Notes: generated from the letters alone by a model not told the origin. Counted from the first letter of the stretch, positions 24,798-34,002 are shown. The stretch is DNA of 64,000 nucleotides from AWTP1-13 sp963832445 (GCA_963832445.1 CAWHUM010000013.1:186001-250000); one strand, 5' to 3'. Made by a program: numbers and translations.

Positions 24798-25784
24798 ATG
24801 GATCAGATCGATCGCATTCTGGATACAGCACGTCGGCGCAATCTGAAAGTGGTGCTGCCGGAAGGCGACGATCCGCGCATCCTCGCTGCGGCGCGCCGTC
24901 TCAAGGACGAGGGGCTTGCGGTGCCGATCCTGATCGGGCCGGCCGAGGGCGTGGCCAAAGCCGGCGCTGCGGCCGGCGTCAATTACCGCGATATCGAGAT
25001 GGTCGATCCGGCAAAGGATGCGCGCCTGCCGTCTTTCGCCGAGATCTGCGCGAGCTCGCGAGACAGCATGGCACCCGCGGTGGCCCGACGGCTCGTAACC
25101 AAGCCCCTCTATTTCGGCGGCATGATGCTGCGCGCGGGCGACGCGGATGCCATGGTCGCAGGCGCGGCCAGTGCGACGCGCCGCATCATCGAGGCCTGCC
25201 TGATGACCGTCGGCGTGCAGAACGGCATCGCGCTGCCGTCGAGCTATTTCCTGATCATTGCGGCCGACTTTCTGGGGCGCGGCCCGAAACCGTTTATTTT
25301 CGCCGACTGCGCGGTCAATGTCGATCCGACGGCGAGCGAACTCGCCGACATCGCGATCGCTTCGGCACGAAGCGCGGAGCGGCTGCTCGACGAGGAGCCT
25401 CGCGTCGCGCTGTTATCCTTCTCCACCAAGGGCAGCGCACAGCATGCGCGCGTGGACAAGGTACGCCATGCGCTCGCCCTGGTGCGCGAGCGCGCGCCCG
25501 CGCTCAAGATCGACGGCGAACTGCAGGCGGATGCGGCCGTCGCTCCCTCGGTCGCACAGAAGAAGCTCAAGGACATCGGCGAGGCGGCGGGACGGGCCAA
25601 CGTGCTCGTGTTTCCCGATCTCGATTCCGGCAACATCGCCTACAAGCTTACGCAATGGCTCGGCAATGCAACGGCGCTCGGGCCTTTCCTGCAAGGTTTC
25701 GCCAAACCGGTAAGCGACCTTTCGCGCGGGGCAAGCATCGACGACATCGTCCTGACCTCGGCCATCGTCGTGGCGACGGCATGA
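24798..25784 (+). CDS. pta: Phosphate acetyltransferase, short form
   Basis: 328 residues, the single-domain Pta length. Typical segments are LKVVLPEGDDPRILAAARRL, GDADAMVAGAASATRRIIEA, PFIFADCAVNVDPTASELADIA, LSFSTKGSA, DGELQADAA and VLVFPDLDSGNIAYKL. It interconverts acetyl phosphate and acetyl-CoA. I chose the ATG at 24798 (MDQIDRIL); earlier in-frame starts at 24747 and 24750 overlap the divergent citrate synthase start. No ackA is adjacent. The nearby xsc scrap suggests Pta once worked in sulfonate (taurine-type) breakdown, taking acetyl phosphate from Xsc. Confidence 0.9.
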   Translation: MDQIDRILDTARRRNLKVVLPEGDDPRILAAARRLKDEGLAVPILIGPAEGVAKAGAAAGVNYRDIEMVDPAKDARLPSFAEICASSRDSMAPAVARRLVTKPLYFGGMMLRAGDADAMVAGAASATRRIIEACLMTVGVQNGIALPSSYFLIIAADFLGRGPKPFIFADCAVNVDPTASELADIAIASARSAERLLDEEPRVALLSFSTKGSAQHARVDKVRHALALVRERAPALKIDGELQADAAVAPSVAQKKLKDIGEAAGRANVLVFPDLDSGNIAYKLTQWLGNATALGPFLQGFAKPVSDLSRGASIDDIVLTSAIVVATA

Positions 25785-26073
25785 ACGCGCATCGCGGCGA
25801 ACTGAAGCCCTGGCCGAGGATGATGGCGAGCATGCATCCTCTGAGCCGACCAAACTGGACACCCTGCTGAACCGTGATGTCGTGCCTAGGAGCGGTCATT
25901 CCTGCAAACACCGAGAAATGTCTGCCCTCACTGAAAGCGTACATCTTTCTCATCAATCGTGGCTCGCGCAATGCGGCTTGCTTTGCAGCAGTCTCGGTGA
26001 TCGTTGAGGCAAGTCAATGCCGGACAATACCGCCTATTCCTGAGTGACAGTCGGTGCGGGAGGAGTTTCGGTC
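25785..26073. other. 289-bp intergenic stretch
   Basis: It is less GC-rich than the neighbours. I see no gene, hairpin or riboswitch in it. Its right end carries GGAGGAG at about 26060-26066, the ribosome-binding site of the DUF992 gene. Confidence 0.5.
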
Positions 26074-26661
26074 ATGGCCCCCCAGTGGTTCAATGCTGCA
26101 AATCCCAATCGTCGGGTCAGGGCTGCCTGCGCGGCGATCGCAGCTGGGGTGTTGTCCTCACAAATCACCGGCATCACCGCACTGGCCCAAGGCGCCGCGC
26201 CTGTTGAAACACTGACTTGCAAGCCCACGCTCAGCGGCATCACCTGCACCGTTCCTACATACACGGCTGCCGGAGCGCTCACCTGCAAGGGCAAGGACTT
26301 TGTCGGTCTCATCGTTGGATCAATGCAGACGTTAGCGTGCACCTTCGAGCCGACTGGACCGGGACCCAAGCAATCCTACTCCGCTACGATTACCAAGATC
26401 GGCCTGGACGTCGGTGTGAAGGGCGAGAGCACAATGGTGTGGACCGTATTGTTCTCGACCGCAAAGCTTCCGGACGGCGCCTTGGCCGGTCATTTTGTCG
26501 GCGTGTCTGCCGATGCTTCGATTGGGGTGGGCGGTGGCGCCAACATGCTTCTAGGCGGCTCGAACAAGTCCATCGCGCTACAGCCTTTGAGCGTCCAGGG
26601 TCAGACGGGACTTAATCTTGCCGTAGGGGTCTCCGGAATGACACTCGAATTCATCCCATAA
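26074..26661 (+). CDS. DUF992 exported protein
   Basis: 195 residues from the ATG at 26074, 8 nt after GGAGGAG. An Ala-rich signal peptide ends near ALAQG (about 38-40). The mature part has the DUF992 pattern: CKGKDFVGLIVGSMQTLACTFEP, KIGLDVGVKGESTMVWTVLFS, LAGHFVGVSADASIGVGGGANMLLGGSNKSIALQPLSVQGQTGLNLA in outline. Paired cysteines suggest periplasmic disulfides. The family is abundant in Rhizobiales and has no known function; the glycine-rich C-terminal half resembles lipid- or membrane-interacting proteins. It is monocistronic. Confidence 0.88.
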   Translation: MAPQWFNAANPNRRVRAACAAIAAGVLSSQITGITALAQGAAPVETLTCKPTLSGITCTVPTYTAAGALTCKGKDFVGLIVGSMQTLACTFEPTGPGPKQSYSATITKIGLDVGVKGESTMVWTVLFSTAKLPDGALAGHFVGVSADASIGVGGGANMLLGGSNKSIALQPLSVQGQTGLNLAVGVSGMTLEFIP

Positions 26662-26816
26662 GAGCGCATCGCTTCATACGGGTTGTGGTCGGTGCGCGAA
26701 CCGTGATTTTGGTGCGCGGAGGTGTCCTCTCGCAGTGGGTGAGTTCAGTAGTGCCGCGACGCGGCGGGCCTTCGAGACGCGCGATGCGGTGGTCGAGTCG
26801 GCGGCATTCTTAGGCG

Positions 26817-28454
26817 CTACGCGGGCCTGCGGATCACGGGCGCTGGCACGCGCTCGATCATGACATTGACGCAGGCCGGCTTGCCGCTGGCGAGCGCGCG
26901 CTCGAGCGCCGGGCCCAGTTGCGCGGCGCTGGTCACCAGTTCGCCGTGGCCGCCGAGCGCAGCAGCGACCAGATCGTAGCGCGCGGGCAGCAGGTCGCAG
27001 CCGTGCGTGCGCCCAGGCCCGTACTCGCGCAGCTGGATCTGGTGCTCGGCGTTCCAGGTGGCATCATTGCCGACCACGGCGACGAACGGCAGGTTGCAGC
27101 GCAAGGCGGTGTCGAACTCGGCCATGTGGAAGCCGAAGGTGCCGTCGCCCATCACCGCGATGACGGTCGCTTCAGGGTCGGCGGCGCGGGCGGCAATGGC
27201 AAACGGGATCGACGCGCCGATCGAGCCTGCAGGCCCGTTGATGATGCGGCGCGCGGGCGAGAGCAGCGCCTGCGGCCATTGCCCGATCTCGCCGCCGTCA
27301 CACACCAGGATCGCGTTGGGGCTGGCGGCGAAGATGGAAGCCAGGCCGCGGCACAGCTCGATGGGGTGCAACTTGCCGGGCTCTTTCGACGCCAAATCCT
27401 TCCAGGCCGGCGGCCGATAGGCGATGGCCGCGCGCACCTCGTTCAACCAATCCGAATTGCTGTGCCTGGTGCCTCCGGCGATCAGCGTCAGCGCCGCCGG
27501 CTTCGCATCGGCAACAGCCTCGCAGACCAGCCGCGCGCCCTTCTCGCGACGCACGCGCGCGATCATCGCCTCCTCGGCGTCGATGACGGCGAAGCGGCAG
27601 GCGGCGTCCACGAACGGGGCATCGCCGAAGCGCAGCGTGAAATCGTGCGCCTTGCCCAGCAGGAGAATCAGATCGGCCTGGCGTAGAACTTCTGCGAAGG
27701 CGCCGAGCCGCGGGTCGTTGATCCCGCGCGGGCTTTCCATGGGAACCACCGCAACGCCGAGCTTATCCTCCAGCCCCTGCAGGAGCGTAAGATCGCCGCC
27801 ATGACAAAGCTGCGGGCCGGCGAGAACGAGCGGGCGCTTGGCCTCGGCGAGGCGGGCCAGCGTCTCGCGCGCCGCCGTCGCGCTCAACTCCTGCTGCCAC
27901 CCGCCAAAGGCCGAGGCGGGCGGCCACAGCGAGGAATGTTCCTCCACGCGGGTCTCCAGCAGGTCGAACGGCAGGCTCAGCTGCACCGGCCCCCTGCGGC
28001 CCGACATGGCAATATGGGCGGCGTCGGCCACGTCGAGGCCCAGCTTTTCTGCCGCGCTTGCCACCCACGAGGCCTTGGTGACGGGCGCCGCCATCTCGGC
28101 CTGGCGCAACTCCTGGAAGGCGCCGCGGCCGACCTCCTTGACGCCCGGGTGCCCCGAGATGAGCACCAGCGGCAATTCACCCGCCTGCGCGGTGCAGAGC
28201 GCTGCGGCAGCATTGGTGAAGCCCGCACCGCCGCTAACCCAGACGATGCCGCACTGGCCGGTGAGGCGGCCCCAGGCATCCGCCATGTGCACGGCTGCCG
28301 CCTCGTGGCGCACATGGATGAGCCTCAGCCGTGTACCGATCGCGGCATCGAACAGCGGCATGATGTGGTTGCCGGACAGCGTGAAGATGGTGGTGTGGCC
28401 CGCCCTATCGAGCGTGCGGGCGACAATGTCGGCGCCTCTGATCTGATCTGGCAT
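26817..28454 (-). CDS. Thiamin-diphosphate-dependent enzyme (acetolactate synthase large-subunit-like)
   Basis: 545 residues. The three ThDP-family domains are present: an N-terminal PYR domain with catalytic Glu51 (VRHEAAAVHMA), a central domain, and a C-terminal PP domain with the ThDP motif starting GDG at 436-438 and ending VGNDATWN. The family includes acetolactate synthase, oxalyl-CoA decarboxylase and benzoylformate decarboxylase. The central domain lacks a clear ADP site, so the reaction is unassigned. There is no small subunit nearby, which argues against branched-chain amino acid synthesis. It is divergent from kdgK-eda and may share their substrates. Confidence 0.85.
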   Translation of the reverse strand: MPDQIRGADIVARTLDRAGHTTIFTLSGNHIMPLFDAAIGTRLRLIHVRHEAAAVHMADAWGRLTGQCGIVWVSGGAGFTNAAAALCTAQAGELPLVLISGHPGVKEVGRGAFQELRQAEMAAPVTKASWVASAAEKLGLDVADAAHIAMSGRRGPVQLSLPFDLLETRVEEHSSLWPPASAFGGWQQELSATAARETLARLAEAKRPLVLAGPQLCHGGDLTLLQGLEDKLGVAVVPMESPRGINDPRLGAFAEVLRQADLILLLGKAHDFTLRFGDAPFVDAACRFAVIDAEEAMIARVRREKGARLVCEAVADAKPAALTLIAGGTRHSNSDWLNEVRAAIAYRPPAWKDLASKEPGKLHPIELCRGLASIFAASPNAILVCDGGEIGQWPQALLSPARRIINGPAGSIGASIPFAIAARAADPEATVIAVMGDGTFGFHMAEFDTALRCNLPFVAVVGNDATWNAEHQIQLREYGPGRTHGCDLLPARYDLVAAALGGHGELVTSAAQLGPALERALASGKPACVNVMIERVPAPVIRRPA

Positions 28455-28590
28455 GGGGAGGCAGCTTTCGCGGGTGGCGGACGCGGTACCTCGGGCATGA
28501 GGCGGCGCCAAGTCAACCCTTGCGGCGCGCCTCTGCCTGGCGCCTTGCGCTCCGGGCTCGAGCGGGGAAGCTAGGGAGCCGCGAGCCGCA

Positions 28591-29529
28591 ATGACCCGTG
28601 TCGCCTCTATAGGCGAGTGCATGATCGAACTGTCGGCGGCGGCCGGCGGCCTTCTCTCGCGCGCCTGGGGCGGCGATACGTTGAACACGGCGGTGTATCT
28701 CGCGCGCCTCGGCGTTGCGGTCGACTACGTCACGGCGCTGGGCGACGACCCATGGAGCGAGGAGATGCTGCGCGCCTGGGAAGCCGAGAGTGTCGGCACA
28801 GGCCTTGTTGTCCGCGTGCCTGGGCGCCTGCCCGGCCTCTATCTCATCAGCACGGACGCGGTCGGGCAGCGCCGCTTCGACTACTGGCGTGACAGCGCGC
28901 CGGCGCGACTGCTGTTCGACCTGCCGCAGACGGAGGCGATCGTGGCGGCGCTCGGCAGCTACGACGTCATCTATCTGTCGGGCGTATCGCTTTCGCTCTA
29001 TGGCGAGGCCGGCCGCAAGCGGCTGTTCGCGGCACTCGACGGGGCGCGAGCCAAGGGCGCGCGTGTCGCCTTCGATACCAACTTCCGTACTCGCGGCTGG
29101 CCGGACAGGGCGCTAGGAAGGGCCGCCTTTCGCGCAGCCTTGCGGCGCGCCGACATCGTGTTCGCCTCCACCGAGGATCTGGAGCAACTGTTTGGCGAGG
29201 AAGGTTTGGGCGAACTGCCGACGGGCGACCGGCGCATCGAGGTGGTGCTGAAGCTTGCGGAGCCCGCCGTCCGCGTTTTCCATGGCGGCAGAGACGAGAC
29301 CATTGCTGCCGAACCGGTGACGGGCGTCGTCGACACCACGGCGGCCGGCGACAGCTTCGCTGCCGCCTATCTGGCAGCGCGGCTCGATGGCGCAGAGCCT
29401 GCAGCAGCGGCGCGTCGAGGGCACAAACTCGCGGGTGCCGTGGTGCAGCATCGCGGCGCCATCATCCCGCGCGCGGCAATGCCTGACGGCTGCCGCGTCC
29501 CACAGCAACAAGGAAAGACCGAGCCATGA
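28591..29529 (+). CDS. kdgK: 2-keto-3-deoxygluconate kinase, PfkB family
   Basis: 312 residues. PfkB signatures are present: an N-terminal GG-containing substrate region (SRAWGGDTLNTAVYLARLG) and a C-terminal DTTAAGDSFAAAYLAARL with the catalytic base at Asp254. The sequence IGECMIEL at the start and the pairing with eda indicate phosphorylation of 2-keto-3-deoxygluconate to KDPG. Its TGA overlaps the eda ATG (ATGA at 29526-29529), so the pair is translationally coupled. The pathway role is the lower Entner-Doudoroff or hexuronate route. Confidence 0.88.
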   Translation: MTRVASIGECMIELSAAAGGLLSRAWGGDTLNTAVYLARLGVAVDYVTALGDDPWSEEMLRAWEAESVGTGLVVRVPGRLPGLYLISTDAVGQRRFDYWRDSAPARLLFDLPQTEAIVAALGSYDVIYLSGVSLSLYGEAGRKRLFAALDGARAKGARVAFDTNFRTRGWPDRALGRAAFRAALRRADIVFASTEDLEQLFGEEGLGELPTGDRRIEVVLKLAEPAVRVFHGGRDETIAAEPVTGVVDTTAAGDSFAAAYLAARLDGAEPAAAARRGHKLAGAVVQHRGAIIPRAAMPDGCRVPQQQGKTEP

Positions 29530-30198
29530 GCGATTCCCGCACCCACCTGGCACGGGACCGCCGCGTAAAACTCGACGCGATCCTGCGCGCCTCGCCGATC
29601 ATTCCGGTGATCACCATCGAGCGCGCGGAGGACGGCGTGCCGCTGGCACGCGCGCTGGTCGCGGGAGGACTGCCGGCGCTCGAGATCACGCTGCGCACGC
29701 CAGCGGCGCCTGCCGCGGCCAAGGCGATCGCAGAACAAGTGCCAGAAGCGATCCTGGGTGTAGGCACTGTGCTGACGCCGGGGGATCTGGAGACCGCACG
29801 AGATCTCGGCGCACGCTTCGCGGTAAGCCCGGGCGCGACGCCGGAGCTGCTCGACGCGGCGGCGGCGAGCGATCTGCCATTGCTTCCTGGCGTGCAAACC
29901 GCGTCCGAGCTGATGGCGGCGCTGGCGCGCGGCTTCGATGTGGTGAAGTTCTTCCCGGCGGTGCCGGCGGGCGGCATCGCCGCGCTGAAGGCGCTGGCCG
30001 GCCCGTTCCCGCAGGTCAAGTTCTGCCCGACCGGCGGCATCGGCGAGGACAACTTCGCCGATTGGCTGAAGCTTCCCAATGTCTCAGCTGTCGGCGGCTC
30101 GTTGGCTGGCGCCCGCAGCCGACATCCGCGCCGGCAACTGGGCCGCCATCACCGAGCGCGCGCGGCGCGCGGTTGGGAGGCTGCGATCGCCCGCTTGA
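29526..30198 (+). CDS. eda: 2-dehydro-3-deoxy-phosphogluconate (KDPG) aldolase, C-terminal frameshift
   Basis: A class I aldolase that splits KDPG into pyruvate and glyceraldehyde-3-phosphate. Schiff-base Lys141 lies in DVVKFFPA and the catalytic Glu53 in ALEITLRTP. The phosphate-binding CPTGGIGEDNFADWL is intact. One extra T at 30102-30103 shifts the frame after GGS; the restored tail is WLAPAADIRAGNWAAITERA and ends at a TGA at 30196-30198, about 223 residues in all. Without correction the frame runs to 30299 with a nonsense tail. It is coupled to kdgK. The break is probably a sequence error. Confidence 0.88.
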
Positions 30199-30219
30199 GG
30201 CACCCTCCGATGCACGCTT

Positions 30220-30582
30220 TCATAGCGGCAACGCTCGTCGGCGAATGCGTACCCGCTCGATCACGACGAGAGACTGCGACAGTTGATCTTCCGGAATAAG
30301 CGCAAGAGCCGCAGAGAGCCGATCGATCGCCTGTTGCTCGCTCCAGTTACCACCACGAAAGAGGATCACGGCAGGACTGCTCGCCGAGCTCAACGCGAGC
30401 AAGCGTGGTTAGTCGAGATCAGCCGTTACTACGATCCGGCCATCGCTGACAGCTTGGGCAAGGATGTCTACGTCAGGCGCCCGCGCAAGGCCAATCGTAG
30501 AAGCGTGCACCGCGTCGTGGCCTTGGCTCGCCAACCATTGAGCCAGCGCCGGTGACAACGCCATGTCCACCAGGAACTTCAC
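30220..30582 (-). pseudogene. DUF5615 PIN-like toxin, interrupted by a stop codon
   Basis: The frame from a GTG at 30582 reads KFLVDMALSPALAQWLASQG and GRIVVTADLD, then meets TAA at 30409-30411. In the same frame it resumes PRLLALSSASSPAVILFRGG and ends ERVRIRRRALPL. The family has a Tyr in this position (DLDY), so a single C-to-A change (TAC to TAA) explains the stop. Full length would be 120 residues. This is a substitution, unlike the window's indels, so true inactivation is likelier. The GTG overlaps the DUF433 stop (GTGA). Confidence 0.8.
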
Positions 30583-30803
30583 TCTGCATGCTCGACCGTC
30601 TCGTCCTCAGCCAGAAAGGCGGCATAGCGCAGAGCTTCATCGATGTCGGCAGCTTCCAGATAGGGATAGTTGGCAAGGATCGACTCGCGGGTCTCACCGG
30701 CCGCCAGGAGCCCGAGCAGCCGCGACACCGGAAAGCGCAAGCCCCGGATGCAAGGCTTGCCGCCGAACACAGCAGGGTCGATGGTGATCCGCTCGAATTT
30801 CAT
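30579..30803 (-). CDS. DUF433 antitoxin-like protein, pair 1
   Basis: 74 residues: MKFERITIDPAVFGGKPCIRG, then a helical HTH-like part (VSRLLGLLAAGETRESIL, YPYLEAADIDEALRYAAF). DUF433 proteins are predicted DNA-binding antitoxins paired with DUF5615 PIN-like proteins. The order antitoxin then toxin, with a 4-bp overlap, is standard. Its partner is interrupted by a stop codon, so this may now be an orphan repressor. Confidence 0.85.
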   Translation of the reverse strand: MKFERITIDPAVFGGKPCIRGLRFPVSRLLGLLAAGETRESILANYPYLEAADIDEALRYAAFLAEDETVEHAE

Positions 30804-30902
30804 GCCCCTAACAATAGCACGTTGGTCCGGTCAAGCGAAGCGCAGACCCAACGCCGTCAAGCGATGTATCCCAGGATGTGTCGGGTCATCCCCTCGCCGT
30901 GG

Positions 30903-31244
30903 TCAAGGTAGGGGATCGACAATTAGGAATGCAGCATCCTTGGCATCCCTGAATAGCTCGATCTGCGGCTTGCGCACGCGAAGCACGCGCTCGACCACGG
31001 CGGTCGCACAATTGCCAATGCGCAGCCAGATCACCTTTGGCGGTGCACCGAGCACAAAGCTCATGCGATGGAAGTCGCTGTCCTTGGAGACGATTGCAAA
31101 GCCATTGTCCCGCGCATGATTCCAGACCGACAAGTCATCAAGCGCCAGCTGACCGACGTCGAATACGTGGGCAGAGCCGGGAAATACGTCGCGCAGGAGT
31201 ACGATCAATCGCGGTGAGAGATTGGCGTCAAACAGAAGCTTCAC
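30903..31244 (-). CDS. DUF5615 PIN-like toxin, pair 2, intact
   Basis: 113 residues. PIN-like acidic residues are visible: MKLLFDANLSPRL (Asp6) and FAIVSKDSDFHRM (Asp in KDSD). These would coordinate Mg for RNA cleavage. The family is a predicted type II toxin of the DUF433/DUF5615 class; activity is inferred. Its ATG overlaps the DUF433 stop (31241-31244). Compare the broken relative at 30220-30582. The two toxins are only distantly alike, so these are two separate modules rather than a recent duplication. Confidence 0.87.
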   Translation of the reverse strand: MKLLFDANLSPRLIVLLRDVFPGSAHVFDVGQLALDDLSVWNHARDNGFAIVSKDSDFHRMSFVLGAPPKVIWLRIGNCATAVVERVLRVRKPQIELFRDAKDAAFLIVDPLP

Positions 31245-31468
31245 GGCCCCGATGCGGTCATCAAGTGCCGCTCTCGGTCAGCCGCAAAAGCGAGACAGGC
31301 GCGGATATCATCGCGTGTCAGATAGGGGAAATCGCGCAAGATTTCGTCCTCGGTCATGCCTCCGGCGAGGTATTCGAGCACATCGGACACTGTGATGCGC
31401 ATGCCACGGATGCACGGCTTACCACCGCGCTTGCCGGGCTCCATGGTGATGATCTTGCTGTAGTCCAT
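31241..31468 (-). CDS. DUF433 antitoxin-like protein, pair 2
   Basis: 75 residues from the ATG at 31468 (MDYSKIITMEPGKRGGKPCIRG); an earlier in-frame ATG at 31504 is less likely. The GGKPCIRGMRITVSDVLEYLAGGMT core and the DFPYLTRDDIRACLAF helix match the family. It is translationally coupled to the DUF5615 toxin by ATGA. It probably represses its own promoter and blocks the toxin. Confidence 0.87.
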   Translation of the reverse strand: MDYSKIITMEPGKRGGKPCIRGMRITVSDVLEYLAGGMTEDEILRDFPYLTRDDIRACLAFAADRERHLMTASGP

Positions 31469-31570
31469 GGTGCAGAATCTAGGCTTTGTGCCGAGTCTGG
31501 TCAATCCGTACGGCTCCGTCGAAGCGCACAGGTCTCCGCCTGCGCGGGGATGACGTTGGTTCCGCCAACG

Positions 31571-33070
31571 TCACTTCATCGTCGGTATCACGAACTCGGC
31601 GCCTTCCTTCACGCCGGATGGCCAGCGCGAGGTGACGGTCTTGGTCTTGGTGTAGAAGCGCACGCTGTCCGGCCCGTGCTGGTTGAGGTCGCCGAAGCCC
31701 GAGCGCTTCCAGCCGCCGAACGTGTAGTAGGCGAGCGGCACCGGGATCGGCACGTTCACGCCCACCATGCCGACCTGCACCTTGGCGGCGAAGTCGCGCG
31801 CCGCATCGCCGTCGCGGGTGAAGATGGCGACGCCGTTGCCGTACTCGTGGTCGTTGGCAAGCTTCAGGCCCTCCTCGTAGGTCTTGGCGCGCACCACCGA
31901 CAGCACGGGCCCGAAAATCTCCTCCTTGTAGATGCGCATGTTTGGCTTCACCTCGTCGAACAGGCAGCCGCCCATGTAGAAGCCATTCTCGTAGCCCTGC
32001 ATCTTGAACTCGCGGCCGTCGACCCTGAGCTTGGCGCCCTCCTCGATGCCGAGCGCCACGTAGTCCTTCACCTTCCTCAGGTGCGCGGCCGTCACCAGCG
32101 GACCGAAATCGGCATCGCCCGAGGTGGACGGGCCGATCTTGAGCGACTCCACGCGCGGGATCAGCTTCTCCACCAGCATATCGGCTGCCTTCTGTCCCAC
32201 CGGCACGGCGACCGACACCGCCATGCAGCGCTCGCCGGCCGAGCCGTAGCCGGCACCGACCAGCGCGTCCACCGCCTGATCCATGTCGGCGTCGGGCATG
32301 ACGATCATGTGGTTCTTGGCGCCGCCGAAGCACTGCACGCGCTTACCCGCCGCGCAGCCCTGCGCGTAGATGTAGGTGGCAATCGGCGTGGATCCGACGA
32401 AGCCGATGGCCTGGATATCCGGATGCTGCAGGATGGCGTCGACCGCCTCCTTGTCGCCGTTGACGACATTGAGAATGCCCGCGGGCAAGCCCGCTTCCAT
32501 GAACAGCTCGGCCAGCATCAGCGGCACACCGGGGTCGCGCTCCGACGGCTTCAGGATGAAGGCGTTGCCGCAGGCGATGGCGGGTGCGCACTTCCACAGC
32601 GGGATCATGGCCGGGAAGTTGAAGGGCGTGATGCCGGCCACTACCCCAAGGGGTTGCCGCATGGAATAGAGGTCGATGCCGGGGCCGGCGCCTTCCGTGT
32701 ACTCGCCCTTCATCAGGTGCGGGATGCCGATAGCGAACTCGACCACCTCCAGCCCACGCTGGATGTCGCCCTTGGCGTCGGCAACGGTCTTGCCGTGCTC
32801 GCGCGCCAGCACGTCGGCCAGCTTGTCGTAGTCGCGGTGGGCCAGCTCGAGGAACTTCATCAGCACGCGGGCGCGGCGCTGCGGATTGGTGGCGGCCCAC
32901 GCCGGCTGCGCGGCCTTGGCATTCTCCACGGCCGCGGCCACCTCGGCCTTGGAGGCCAGCGGCACCCTGGCGCGCAGCGAGCCGTCCATGGGCTGGAAGA
33001 CGTCGCCGAAGCGGCCCGACGTGCCCTTGACGTGCTTGCCGCCGATGAAATGCGTGAGCTCTGCCGTCAT
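31571..33070 (-). CDS. mmsA: Methylmalonate-semialdehyde dehydrogenase (CoA-acylating)
   Basis: 499 residues, aldehyde-dehydrogenase fold. Catalytic Cys282 is in GSAGERCMAVS, the oxyanion Asn151 in TPFNFPAMIP and the NAD loop GSTPIATYIY follows. The overall sequence (LPHLMKGE-type N-terminal region, KNHMIVMPDADMDQAV, GVNVPIPVPLAYYTFGGWKRS) is that of MmsA, which converts methylmalonate or malonate semialdehyde plus CoA and NAD to propionyl- or acetyl-CoA in valine and inositol breakdown. The 3-hydroxyisobutyrate dehydrogenase relative at 43371 and PrpE at 60383 would work in the same direction. It is monocistronic. Confidence 0.93.
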   Translation of the reverse strand: MTAELTHFIGGKHVKGTSGRFGDVFQPMDGSLRARVPLASKAEVAAAVENAKAAQPAWAATNPQRRARVLMKFLELAHRDYDKLADVLAREHGKTVADAKGDIQRGLEVVEFAIGIPHLMKGEYTEGAGPGIDLYSMRQPLGVVAGITPFNFPAMIPLWKCAPAIACGNAFILKPSERDPGVPLMLAELFMEAGLPAGILNVVNGDKEAVDAILQHPDIQAIGFVGSTPIATYIYAQGCAAGKRVQCFGGAKNHMIVMPDADMDQAVDALVGAGYGSAGERCMAVSVAVPVGQKAADMLVEKLIPRVESLKIGPSTSGDADFGPLVTAAHLRKVKDYVALGIEEGAKLRVDGREFKMQGYENGFYMGGCLFDEVKPNMRIYKEEIFGPVLSVVRAKTYEEGLKLANDHEYGNGVAIFTRDGDAARDFAAKVQVGMVGVNVPIPVPLAYYTFGGWKRSGFGDLNQHGPDSVRFYTKTKTVTSRWPSGVKEGAEFVIPTMK

Positions 33071-33270
33071 GGCCTTTCCCCAATTCGCCCCAGTGTTGGA
33101 TCGGGGCGCATCCTACGCAAGGTTGCGAGACTTGGCCAACCAGGCCCGTTCTCCCGCACGATCAGAGGGACAAAGCCAAACACGCCGGGCATGGCGGGGG
33201 CGACCGGTGGCGCGCATCAGGTCGTCGCCCTGCGGCTGCTGGCGCAAGGCGCCGAAAGGGCGTCGAGATC

Positions 33271-34002
33271 TTGAGCACACAGGACGTTGGGCCTAGAGTT
33301 TCGGGCTTGAGAGGAAGCGGTGCTCGTTTGGGCGTCAAAGAGGAGCTTCGGCGGATCGCCTTCTGGGCCGATGGGCTTACAGAGGCGGAGGCTGCGCGCG
33401 CGCGCAAAGGCATCAGCGAGCGACGCTATCTGGCCGGCACCTACATCTGTCATCGCGGCGACAGGCTCGATGCCTGGACCGGAGTCGTGTCGGGCTTGGT
33501 CAAGATCAGCGCAATCTCGCGTGACGGCAAGGCCATGACCTTTGCCGGCGTCGGCGCCGGCGGCTGGTTCGGCGAAGGCACCGTGATCAAGAACGAGCCG
33601 CGCAAGTACGACCTGGTGGCCCTGCGCGACACCCAACTGGCCCTGATGAACCGGTCGACGTTCATGTGGCTGTTCGACACCAGCGTGGGCTTCAACCGGT
33701 TTCTCGTGCACCAGCTCAACGAGCGCATGGGCCAGTTCATCGCCACCATCGAGCATGACCGCATCCACGATCCCATTGCCCGCGTCGCGCGAAACCTGGC
33801 TTGGCTGTTCAACCCGGTGCTCTATCCCGATGTCGGCACGCACATCGAGATCACGCAGGAGGAGCTGGCCTTGCTGGCAGGGGTGTCGCGGCAGGTCGCC
33901 AACCGGGCCCTGCAACAATTGGAAGAGGCGGGGCTGTTGCGCCTGGAGCGGGGTGGCATCAGGGTGGTGAATCTAGCGGCGCTCGGCAGCTTCGGCGGAT
34001 GA
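33271..34002 (+). CDS. Crp/Fnr-family transcriptional regulator
   Basis: 243 residues from a TTG at 33271. The N-terminal cyclic-nucleotide-binding-like barrel (GTYICHRGDRLDAWTGVVSG, GWFGEGTVIKNEPRKYDLVALRDTQLALM in outline) is followed by a C-terminal winged helix (ITQEELALLAGVSRQVANRALQQLEEAGLL in outline). No FNR cysteine cluster is seen, and the cAMP-binding Arg-Ser pair is not obvious, so the signal is unknown. It lies 256 bp upstream of the ligase-liv operon on the same strand, making it a candidate regulator of that operon. Confidence 0.88.
   Translation: MSTQDVGPRVSGLRGSGARLGVKEELRRIAFWADGLTEAEAARARKGISERRYLAGTYICHRGDRLDAWTGVVSGLVKISAISRDGKAMTFAGVGAGGWFGEGTVIKNEPRKYDLVALRDTQLALMNRSTFMWLFDTSVGFNRFLVHQLNERMGQFIATIEHDRIHDPIARVARNLAWLFNPVLYPDVGTHIEITQEELALLAGVSRQVANRALQQLEEAGLLRLERGGIRVVNLAALGSFGG

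Noticed and set aside
30471..30700. Forward and reverse frames within the DUF433/DUF5615 locus
   Set aside because: They are shadows of the overlapping toxin and antitoxin genes.
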